Source: JARRKU01 sp050288425
GTDB lineage: Bacteria > Desulfobacterota > Desulfobacteria > Desulfobacterales > Desulfosarcinaceae
NCBI GenBank assembly: GCA_050288425.1
Contig: JBNKDU010000042.1
Location: 1-64,000 of the forward strand
Direction of reading: 5' to 3'
Length of the DNA: 64,000 nucleotides
Numbering within the stretch: position 1 is the stretch's first letter; each line of letters starts with the position of its first letter. The position numbers were made by a program, and so were the translations under genes. This document shows, in pieces, positions 9,232 through 16,792 of the stretch. Under the pieces are notes generated by a model. The model saw nothing but the letters and a program-made list of their open reading frames with translations. It did no database searches and was not told the DNA's origin.

Positions 9232-11004
9232 ATGGAGATCTGGATCGTAACGGCCATTCTGGTCATGACGCTCTACCTGTTGATCAGCGAAGTCCTGCCC
9301 ATCGACGTCACGGCCATCGGCATCATGGTGGCGCTGATGGTCACGCGAATCCTGACGCCGCCGGAGGCCGTGGCCGGTATCGCCAATCCGGCGGTGATCA
9401 CCGTGGGCGCCATGTTCCTCATCAGCCGGGCCATGACCCGCGCCGGCACGGTGGGGTTCATCGGCCAACGGGTCATGGATTGGGCCCGGGGCCGGGCCGG
9501 ACTGGCCCTGTTGTCCGTCCTGCTGATCGTGGGATTGGCGTCGGCCTTTATCAATAACACGCCGGTGGTGGTGATCTTCATCCCGGTGCTGATGAGCATG
9601 AGCTGCCGGCTCGGGATCAGTCCCTCCAAGTACCTGATTCCCCTGTCGTACATATCCATCCTCGCCGGATCCTGCACCCTGATCGGCACGTCCACCAACA
9701 TCATCGTCAGCGATCTGGCCGTCCACTACGGCTACGACGCCATCGGCATGTTCGAGCTTTCCCGGCTGGGCCTGCCCATCGCCGTCATCGGATTGGTGAT
9801 GATCCTGCTGCTGGCGCCCCGGCTGATGCCCGATCTGCTCAATCCCACCTGCGAATTGAGCGATGACCGCAAACGCCGCTACCTGGCCGAGATCATCGTG
9901 CCGGAAGCCAGCCCCCTGATCGGGATGAATCCCTGTTCCCATCTGCCAGGCAAATACCCCGGCATCGAGGTGTTGGAGTTGATCCGGTCGTCGCAGATCT
10001 ATCACCCCTGCCGCGACATGGTGACCCTGGCCCCGGGGGACCTGCTGCTGATCAAGGGATCGCCCAACGAATTGATGCATCTGCTGGACGACAAGGTGGT
10101 GGAGCTGCCGCGGTCGGAGAACGGGCCGCAGTTCCAGGGCCCCAACCAGACCATGGTGGTGGAGTTGATCATCGTCCCCCAGTCCAGCCTGGTGGGCCAG
10201 CCCCTGCGCGAAACCTACCTGATGCGCAACTCCAGCGTGAACATCGTGGCGGTGGAGCGCAGCGGCCTGCACTATGAAGAGACCCAGTTGCAGGACATCC
10301 GCCTGCGGACCGGCGACATCCTGTTGATCTGGTGCCAGGAGGATCATCTCAAGACCCTGCGCGACCGCAACGACTGGATCGTCATCGAGGATGTGCACCA
10401 TCAGATCGAGTACAAACGCAAGGCCCCCCTGGCCGCGGCGATTTTCGGCGGCATGGTGGTGGCCGCCGCCTCCGGCCTGGCCGACATCATGGCATGCGCC
10501 CTGGTGGCCCTGCTGCTCATGCTGCTCACCGGCTGCCTGCCGCTCCGGGAGGCCTACCGCGCCTTGCAGAGCAATGTGCTCCTGCTCATCGCCGGGACCA
10601 TCGCCCTGGGTACGGCCATGGACAAGACCGGCGCCAGCCGCTTCTACGCCGACCTGTTCCTGGGGCTGATGAAGGGGTGGAGCCCCATGGCCGTGCTGGG
10701 CGGCATGATCCTGCTGACCAGTGTCTCCACCCAGATGCTCAGCAACAATGCCACGGCCATCCTGCTGCTGCCCATCGCCATCTCCACCGCCGTTTCGCTG
10801 CAGGTGGATCCCAGACCCTTCATCATGGCGGTCTGTTTCGGCGCCAGTGCCTGTTTCGCCACCCCCATCGGCTACCAGACCAACCTGATGGTCTACGGGC
10901 CGGGGGGCTACCGCTTCAGCGACTATTTCCGGCTGGGCATTCCCCTCAACCTGCTGGTGCTGGTCATGGGCACCCTGGTGATTCCCGTCTTCTGGCCCCT
11001 GTAA
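9232..11004 (+). CDS. SLC13/DASS-type permease with two TrkA_C domains
   Basis: A 590-residue inner-membrane transporter of the divalent anion/sodium symporter type (sulfate, dicarboxylates or similar). The two halves carry the paired signature asparagine motifs: NNTPVV near residue 104 and NNATAI near residue 504, each in a re-entrant loop. Between the halves (about 210-395) lie two soluble TrkA_C/RCK_C-like domains, recognisable by GDLLLIKG and GDILLIWC. These probably regulate transport by binding a ligand. It ends 12 bases before hypF. For a sulfate reducer, sulfate or a C4 acid is plausible, but the substrate is not readable. Confidence 0.87.
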   Translation: MEIWIVTAILVMTLYLLISEVLPIDVTAIGIMVALMVTRILTPPEAVAGIANPAVITVGAMFLISRAMTRAGTVGFIGQRVMDWARGRAGLALLSVLLIVGLASAFINNTPVVVIFIPVLMSMSCRLGISPSKYLIPLSYISILAGSCTLIGTSTNIIVSDLAVHYGYDAIGMFELSRLGLPIAVIGLVMILLLAPRLMPDLLNPTCELSDDRKRRYLAEIIVPEASPLIGMNPCSHLPGKYPGIEVLELIRSSQIYHPCRDMVTLAPGDLLLIKGSPNELMHLLDDKVVELPRSENGPQFQGPNQTMVVELIIVPQSSLVGQPLRETYLMRNSSVNIVAVERSGLHYEETQLQDIRLRTGDILLIWCQEDHLKTLRDRNDWIVIEDVHHQIEYKRKAPLAAAIFGGMVVAAASGLADIMACALVALLLMLLTGCLPLREAYRALQSNVLLLIAGTIALGTAMDKTGASRFYADLFLGLMKGWSPMAVLGGMILLTSVSTQMLSNNATAILLLPIAISTAVSLQVDPRPFIMAVCFGASACFATPIGYQTNLMVYGPGGYRFSDYFRLGIPLNLLVLVMGTLVIPVFWPL

Positions 11005-11016
11005 GGAGGATTTGCC

Positions 11017-13296
11017 ATGACCCGTACGCCATCCGCCCGCCGGATCGAGATCAACGGCATCGTGCAGGGGGTGGGATTCCGGCCGTTCGTCTACCAACTG
11101 GCCCGGGAACACGGCCTTCGCGGCCGGGTGGCCAACACCGCCGGCGGGGTGAACATTCACCTGGAGGGTCCATCGCAGAGCCTGGACGCCTTCCTGGCCG
11201 ATATCGAACGCCGCAAGCCGCCCCTGGCCCATATCGTGGAGGTGCACGCCGCACCCGCCGAAGTGGAGGGGCCGGCGGATTTCGTCATCGTCCCCAGCGA
11301 AGGCGGCGAATCCCGGTCCACCCTGATTTCGCCGGACGTGGCCATGTGCGCCGACTGCCGCGCCGAATTGTTCGATCCCGGCGACCGCCGGTTCCGCTAC
11401 CCCTTCATCAACTGCACCAATTGCGGCCCGCGTTACACCATCATCGACGACGTGCCCTACGACCGGCCCAAGACCTCCATGCGCAGTTTCGTCATGTGCC
11501 CGCAATGCCAGGCCGAATATGACGATCCCGACGACCGCCGCTTCCATGCCCAGCCCAACGCCTGCCCGGAGTGCGGTCCCCGGGTGACCCTGTACGATGG
11601 GGAGCATAACCAAATCGTGGCGGACGACCCGATCGCGGGGGCCGCCGACCTTCTCAAGGAGGGCCGGATCCTGGCCGTCAAGGGGCTGGGCGGGTTCCAC
11701 CTGGCGGTGGATGCCCGCAACGATGCGGCGGTGGCGCGGCTGCGGGAACGCAAGCACCGCGAGGAAAAACCGCTGGCGATCATGGTGCCGGACCTTGCCG
11801 CCGCCGGCCGCTATGCCCGTTTTTCCGACGAGGAGGCCGGGCTGCTGACCTCCATCCAGCGGCCCATCGTGCTGCTGGCCAAAAAACTGCCGGAAAAACT
11901 CGCCTTCAGCGTGGCGCCGCGCAACCTGTACTACGGCGTCATGCTGCCCTACACCCCCCTGCACGAACTTCTGCTGTCCTTTGGATTCGACGCCCTGGTG
12001 ATGACCAGCGGCAATCTGAGCGAGGAGCCCATCGCCATCGACAACCAGGAGGCCTTCCACCGCCTGAAGGAGATCGCCGATTATTTCCTGGTCCATGACC
12101 GCGACATCTACCTGCGCAGCGACGACTCCATCGTGCGGCACGTCGCCGGCCGCACCCGGCCCATCCGCAGATCGCGGGGGTATGTGCCCATCCCGATCTT
12201 TCTGAAGAACGAGGTGCCGCCCATCCTGGCCTGCGGCGCGGAACTCAAGAACACGGTCTGTCTGACCAAAGGGCGCCAGGCCTTCGTGAGCCAGCACATC
12301 GGCGACATGGAAAACCTGGTCACCGAATCGTTTTTCCAGCTGACCATCGATCACCTGCAACGGATCATGGACATCGCGCCCCAGTGGGTGGTGTGCGACC
12401 GGCATCCCGATTATCTGAGCACCCAATGGGCCCGGCGCCAGAACCGGGCGCCGGTGCTGGCCGTCCAGCATCACCACGCCCACGTGGCCGCCGCCATGGC
12501 CGAACACAAACTGGAGGGACCGGTGATCGGCCTTGCCTTCGACGGCACCGGATACGGAGACGACGGCACGGTCTGGGGCGGCGAAGTGCTGGTGGCCGAC
12601 TATGGCGGATACACCCGCGCGGCCCATCTGGAAACCGTCCCCATGCCCGGCAGCGCGGCGGCCATCAAGTCTCCCTGGCGCATGGCCCTGGCCTACCTGG
12701 AGCGGGCCTTCGGCGATGATCTGTGGGACCTGGACCTGCCTTTGTTCCGACAGGTCGACCGCCCCGACGCCGAATCAATCGTGCAGATGGTCCGCAAGGG
12801 CTTCAATTCGCCGCCGACCTCCAGCATGGGCCGGCTATTCGACGGCGTGGCCTCCATCGTCGGTCTGCGCCAGCGGGTGGCCTTCGAAGGTCAGGCCGCC
12901 ATGGAGCTCGAGATGATGTGCCCGCCGGACGAGAGCGACGAATACCCCTTCGAATGGTCCGGCGAGGCTCCCCGCGTGATCGCCGTGGGACCCATCATCC
13001 AGGGGGTGGTGGCCGATATCCGGCAGGGGATGCCGGCCTTCATCATCGGCGCCAAATTTCACAACACCCTCATCCGGGGCTGCGCGCGCCTGTGCCGGCA
13101 AATCGAGGAGGAGACCCAGCTCCGCCGGGTGGTCCTCAGCGGCGGCTGTTTCCAGAACCGGCTCCTGCTGGAAGGGCTGACCCGGTCCCTCACCGACGAA
13201 GGTTTCCAGGTGTTCAATCACCGCCAGGTACCGGCCAACGACGGCGGCATCTCCCTGGGCCAGGCCCTCATCGGCGCCGCCATGGCCGCCGGTTAG
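11017..13296 (+). CDS. hypF: Carbamoyltransferase HypF
   Basis: HypF turns carbamoyl phosphate into a carbamoyl group and loads it on the C-terminal cysteine of HypE, the first step in making the cyanide ligands of [NiFe] hydrogenases. The 759-residue protein has all four parts: acylphosphatase-like domain (about 8-95, VQGVGFRPFVY), two double zinc fingers (CADC...CTNC and CPQC...CPEC, about 111-188), a YrdC-like domain (about 200-385) and a Kae1-like domain (about 390-755) with the HHHAHVAA metal motif near 485. AAGGAGG stands before ATG 11017. hypD and hypE follow downstream, but after a 560-base repeat block. Confidence 0.97.
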   Translation: MTRTPSARRIEINGIVQGVGFRPFVYQLAREHGLRGRVANTAGGVNIHLEGPSQSLDAFLADIERRKPPLAHIVEVHAAPAEVEGPADFVIVPSEGGESRSTLISPDVAMCADCRAELFDPGDRRFRYPFINCTNCGPRYTIIDDVPYDRPKTSMRSFVMCPQCQAEYDDPDDRRFHAQPNACPECGPRVTLYDGEHNQIVADDPIAGAADLLKEGRILAVKGLGGFHLAVDARNDAAVARLRERKHREEKPLAIMVPDLAAAGRYARFSDEEAGLLTSIQRPIVLLAKKLPEKLAFSVAPRNLYYGVMLPYTPLHELLLSFGFDALVMTSGNLSEEPIAIDNQEAFHRLKEIADYFLVHDRDIYLRSDDSIVRHVAGRTRPIRRSRGYVPIPIFLKNEVPPILACGAELKNTVCLTKGRQAFVSQHIGDMENLVTESFFQLTIDHLQRIMDIAPQWVVCDRHPDYLSTQWARRQNRAPVLAVQHHHAHVAAAMAEHKLEGPVIGLAFDGTGYGDDGTVWGGEVLVADYGGYTRAAHLETVPMPGSAAAIKSPWRMALAYLERAFGDDLWDLDLPLFRQVDRPDAESIVQMVRKGFNSPPTSSMGRLFDGVASIVGLRQRVAFEGQAAMELEMMCPPDESDEYPFEWSGEAPRVIAVGPIIQGVVADIRQGMPAFIIGAKFHNTLIRGCARLCRQIEEETQLRRVVLSGGCFQNRLLLEGLTRSLTDEGFQVFNHRQVPANDGGISLGQALIGAAMAAG

Positions 13297-13314
13297 ACAT
13301 GCCCCCGAAACCTG

Positions 13315-13760
13315 GGGCCGGCCCCAGCACCGGCCGTTTGCGATGACGGAACGAGTACCCCAGCCCGGCGGGCACGGCGGCCCGCCCTGCGAAGACCCTC
13401 TTTCACACCAGGGATGATTCCCATCGCCTTCCCGGCGCCCATCATCGAATCGGCGTTTGAAAGGCCCTTGAAAAGCAGGGCCGGCCTCGGCGCCGGCCGT
13501 TTGCGGTGGCCGAACGAGAACTCCAGCCCGGCGGGCACGGAGGCCCGCCCTACGAAGACCCTTTTTGACACCAGGGATGATTCCCATCGCCTTCCCGGCG
13601 CCCATCATCGAATCGGCGTTTGAAATGCCCTTGAAACGTAGGGCCGGCCTCAGCGCCGGCCGTTTGCGATGACGGGACGAGAATTCCAGCCCGGCGGGCA
13701 CGGAGGCCCATCCTGCGAAGACCCGTTGTCAAACCAGGCTGCGTGCCCACCGGTTCAAGC
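13315..13760. repeat. 163-bp tandem repeat block between hypF and hypD
   Basis: About 2.7 copies of a 163-base unit stand head to tail, starting at 13315, 13478 and 13641. Each begins with a GGGCCGGCC...GCGCCGGCCGTTTGCG palindrome-like core, then CAGCCCGGCGGGCACGG and GGCCCGCC (an inverted pair), then TCGCCTTCCCGGCGCCCATC. Copies 1 and 2 are complete and very similar; copy 3 is truncated after about 115 bases. Short frames inside the block are by-products of the repeat. The GCCCGGCGGGCACGGAGGC word looks like a dispersed REP-type palindrome. There is no gene between 13297 and 13855. Confidence 0.9.
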
Positions 13761-13855
13761 TTTACTTGGGGCGGACATTGGTGCTAACTCAATGATCAAC
13801 GCGTCGCCCACCCATGCGACGGAATCCGCAATGCGTCCAACAAGGCCACCGCGTC

Positions 13856-14947
13856 ATGAGCATCGCCCATGCCGAAGAATATCGCGATCCCGCCATCGCC
13901 GGGAACCTGGCGAATAAGATCCGGGCCAGGAGCCGCCGGCCGATCCGGATCATGGAGGTCTGCGGCACCCATACCATGGCCATCTTCCGTCACGGGATCC
14001 GCAGCCTGCTGCCCGATACCGTCACCCTGCTGTCGGGGCCGGGCTGTCCCGTGTGCGTCACGGCCCAGTCCGATATCGATGCCTTCGTGCAACTGGCCCG
14101 GCGGGACGACGTGGTGGTGGCCACCTTCGGCGACCTGATCCGGGTGCCCGGCAGCGGCTCCTGCCTGCAAGCGGAGAAGGCGGCCGGCGCCGCCGTGGAA
14201 GTGGTCTACTCCCCCATGGACGCGCTGCGATTGGCCCGCCGGCGGCCGGACAAGCGGATCGTGTTTCCCGGCGTGGGGTTCGAAACCACGGCGCCCACCA
14301 TCGCCGCCGCCATTCTCGGCGCCCGGGAACAGGGACTCGACAATTTCCTGGTCTACTCGGCGCACAAGACCGTTCCCCCGGCATTGGGCGCCTTGATGGA
14401 CAACCCGGCGGTGCGCATCGACGGGTTCCTCCTGCCCGGCCATGTCTCCGTGATCATCGGCACCGACGCCTACCGTCCCTTTTTCGAGCGCCACCGGCTG
14501 CCCTGCGTGGTGGCCGGGTTCGAGCCCGTGGACATCCTGCAGGGCATCGCCGCGCTGACGGAGATGATCGAAAGCCAGGTCCCGGCCCTGGCCAATGCCT
14601 ATCCCCGGGCGGTGTCCGGCGGGGGAAACCCCCAGGCGCGGCGGATCATGGAACAGGTATTCGAACCCTGCGATGCCCCCTGGCGCGGCCTGGGGGTCAT
14701 CCCGGGAAGCGGCCTGGCCATCCGGGACGCCTTCGAAAGCTTCGACGCGGTCAAACGCTTCGATCTGCAGGTGCCGGAAGCGCCCGAACCCAAGGGATGC
14801 GCCTGCGGAGAGATCCTGTCCGGCATCCGGCTGCCGTCCCAATGCGCGTTGTTCCGCAAGAGCTGCACCCCCATGAGTCCGGTGGGACCGTGCATGGTGT
14901 CCAGCGAGGGCACCTGTGCGGCCTATTACCGCTATGCCGATATATGA
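13856..14947 (+). CDS. hypD: Hydrogenase maturation protein HypD
   Basis: HypD is the iron-sulfur scaffold on which the Fe(CN)2CO unit of [NiFe] hydrogenase is built, normally with HypC. The 363-residue protein shows the family cysteine motifs: EVCGTHTM (C36), GPGCPVC (C64, C67), the FPGVGFETTAPT segment, and C-terminal cysteines (CACGE, CALFRKSC, GPCMVSSEGTC) that hold a 4Fe-4S cluster. ATG 13856 is preferred over 13814 because the protein then starts at the usual place and AAGG lies just upstream. hypE follows after 61 bases. No hypC is found on either side, which is unusual because hypC normally sits immediately upstream. Confidence 0.96.
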   Translation: MSIAHAEEYRDPAIAGNLANKIRARSRRPIRIMEVCGTHTMAIFRHGIRSLLPDTVTLLSGPGCPVCVTAQSDIDAFVQLARRDDVVVATFGDLIRVPGSGSCLQAEKAAGAAVEVVYSPMDALRLARRRPDKRIVFPGVGFETTAPTIAAAILGAREQGLDNFLVYSAHKTVPPALGALMDNPAVRIDGFLLPGHVSVIIGTDAYRPFFERHRLPCVVAGFEPVDILQGIAALTEMIESQVPALANAYPRAVSGGGNPQARRIMEQVFEPCDAPWRGLGVIPGSGLAIRDAFESFDAVKRFDLQVPEAPEPKGCACGEILSGIRLPSQCALFRKSCTPMSPVGPCMVSSEGTCAAYYRYADI

Positions 14948-15008
14948 GCGTTCCCTCGTGTTCGCCGCGCGGTCCGGAAAGGACGCACAGTTTTAGATTG
15001 GAGATCCC

Positions 15009-16019
15009 ATGACAGCCGATACCATTGGATTGGACCACGGCTCCGGCGGCAAGGTGGCCCATCGCCTGACCACGGAATTGCTCCTGCCCATGTTCGACAA
15101 TCCCATGCTGGCCAGGCTCGACGACGGCGCCGTGTTCGACGTGGCGTCGGGCAGGCTGGCGTTCTCCACGGACACCTTCGTGGTGGACCCCATCTTCTTT
15201 CCCGGCGGCGATATCGGGGAACTGGCGGTGAACGGCACGGTGAACGATGTGGCCATGTGCGGGGCCGAGCCCCGCTACCTGAGCATGGGATTGATCCTGG
15301 AGGAGGGGTTTCCCATCGCCGATTTGAAGCGGGTGCTCGCCGGCGTGCGCCGGGCCCTGGACCGCGCGGGGGTGCAGCTGATCACCGGCGATACCAAGGT
15401 GGTGCCCCGGGGCGCCGCCGACAAGATCTTCATCAACACCTCAGGGATCGGGGTGATTCCCCCCGGGGTGACGGTGGGCGGCCGGGGCGCGCGGCCCGGC
15501 GACCGGGTGATCCTGTCGGGCACCATGGCCGACCACGGCATCACCGTGCTGACCCAGCGGGAGGGCATGCGGTTCGAATCCGATATCCGCAGCGACACGG
15601 CCCCGCTGCACAACATGGTCAAGGGCATCCTCGCCGCCTCCGGAAACGTGCATGTGCTGCGCGATCCCACCCGGGGCGGCGTGGGGACCACCCTGAACGA
15701 GATCGCCGGGCAGTCCGGCGTGGGCATCCGGCTGTACGAGGAGCGCCTGCCGGTGAAAAAAGAGGTGGCCGGCGTCTGCGAACTGCTGGGCTTCGACCCC
15801 CTCTACCTGGCCAACGAAGGCAAGCTGCTCTGCTTCGTGGCCCCGGAGGAGGCCGACGCCGTGCTGGCGGCCATCCGGCAGGATCCCGCGGGGGGCGCGG
15901 CCGTGATCATCGGCGAGGCGGTGGCGGATCATCCCGGCCGGGTGGTGCTCCGGACGCGCATCGGCGGCGAGCGCATCGTGGACATGCTCACCGGGGAACA
16001 GCTCCCGCGGATTTGTTAA
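15009..16019 (+). CDS. hypE: Hydrogenase maturation protein HypE
   Basis: HypE dehydrates a thiocarbamate on its C-terminal cysteine to thiocyanate, providing cyanide for the [NiFe] active site. The 336-residue protein is of the PurM/AIR-synthase fold: LDHGSGGKVAHRL at the N-terminus, FSTDTFVVDP, GGDIGELAVNGTVNDVAMCGA, GDTKVV and DPTRGGVGTTLNE. It ends in PRIC, so the essential terminal cysteine is present. GGAG precedes ATG 15009. With hypF and hypD it forms the cyanide-making branch; hypA, hypB and hypC are not in this window. Confidence 0.97.
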   Translation: MTADTIGLDHGSGGKVAHRLTTELLLPMFDNPMLARLDDGAVFDVASGRLAFSTDTFVVDPIFFPGGDIGELAVNGTVNDVAMCGAEPRYLSMGLILEEGFPIADLKRVLAGVRRALDRAGVQLITGDTKVVPRGAADKIFINTSGIGVIPPGVTVGGRGARPGDRVILSGTMADHGITVLTQREGMRFESDIRSDTAPLHNMVKGILAASGNVHVLRDPTRGGVGTTLNEIAGQSGVGIRLYEERLPVKKEVAGVCELLGFDPLYLANEGKLLCFVAPEEADAVLAAIRQDPAGGAAVIIGEAVADHPGRVVLRTRIGGERIVDMLTGEQLPRIC

Positions 16020-16369
16020 TTGGTTAAATTGTTTATTGGTTGATTGAGGGGTCGGGGAGTTTTCTTTGTTTTTGGTATAAGCCCCCATCCTCCGGCGTCG
16101 GCTTCGGGGGAAGAACTCCCCGACCCCTCGGTTGATTGGTTGATTGGTCAACTGGTCAATCGGGTTGGTTCTGTGATGGCCCGGGACCTGATCATTCGTG
16201 TGATAACAGAAAGACAAGATGGATATAATTCCGCACTTCAATTGACAAATCGACAAATTGTCCAATTATGCATTCGCATTGTCGCAACGATTGGCAATCC
16301 TATTATTTTATTCCAGTTCGGACCGATCGAATATCAGATAATCATTACCAATCGACAAGGAGTCAGGCC
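16020..16369. repeat. Intergenic repeat cluster with a perfect 16-bp inverted repeat
   Basis: No gene is seen. The core is a perfect inverted repeat, GAGGGGTCGGGGAGTT at 16046-16061 and its complement at 16114-16129, 52 bases apart, with an inner CCCCC...GGGGG pair. It is flanked on both sides by TTGGTTGATT-like words (16021-16045 and 16130-16165), and a further group of TTGACAAATCGACAAATTG words lies at 16240-16265. The 16-base word AGCCCCCATCCTCCGG at 16080-16095 occurs again at 18648-18663 after typA. The hairpin may act as a terminator-like or mobile palindromic element after hypE. Confidence 0.75.
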
Positions 16370-16786
16370 ATGACCATAACCCTGAAGCCCGGAATGACCT
16401 TCGAGTTCAGCTATCGTGTTCCCCTGGAGAAGACGGTGCCCTACCTTTTTCCCGAATTCGAGGAAGGGGCCGGCATGCCCGAGGTGTTCGCCACCGGGTA
16501 CATGGTGGGGCTCATGGAATTCGCCTGCATCAAATTCATCAACCCGCATATCGACTGGCCGCGGCAGCAGACCGTGGGCATCCACATCGATGTCAGCCAT
16601 ACCGCGGCCACGCCGCCCGGCATGACCGTCACCGTGAAAGGCCGTCTGGAAGAGGTCGATGGACGCAAACTGAGATTCTCCCTGGAGGCCTTCGACGATA
16701 AGGACAAGATCTCCTCCGGCACCCATAACCGCTTCATCATCGAGGCCGAAAAGTTCAACGCCGCCATCGAGCAAAAGAAAGGATAA
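16370..16786 (+). CDS. FlK-type hotdog thioesterase
   Basis: A 138-residue single hotdog-fold protein resembling fluoroacetyl-CoA thioesterase FlK and its relatives. In FlK the catalytic residues are Thr42, Glu50 and His76; here Thr42 and Glu50 (in FATGYMVGLME) fall at the same numbers and His77 (DVSHTAATPPG) at almost the same one, so the active site looks intact. The real substrate is probably an ordinary short acyl-CoA rather than fluoroacetyl-CoA. The start at ATG 16370 has AAGGAG eight bases upstream (16357-16362); the longer frame from 16268 enters repeat DNA. typA starts 6 bases after its stop, suggesting co-transcription. Confidence 0.82.
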   Translation: MTITLKPGMTFEFSYRVPLEKTVPYLFPEFEEGAGMPEVFATGYMVGLMEFACIKFINPHIDWPRQQTVGIHIDVSHTAATPPGMTVTVKGRLEEVDGRKLRFSLEAFDDKDKISSGTHNRFIIEAEKFNAAIEQKKG

Positions 16787-16792
16787 ACCCCC

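Noticed and set aside
9208..12627. Minus-strand open frame of 1139 codons opposite the permease and hypF
   Set aside because: It lies across two well-identified genes and the intergenic gap between them and is rich in histidine and glutamine, as expected for an antisense frame.
13405..13630. Short frames within the hypF-hypD gap as a candidate hypC
   Set aside because: They lie within the 163-bp repeat units, lack the HypC start motif with its essential second cysteine, and repeat themselves from copy to copy.
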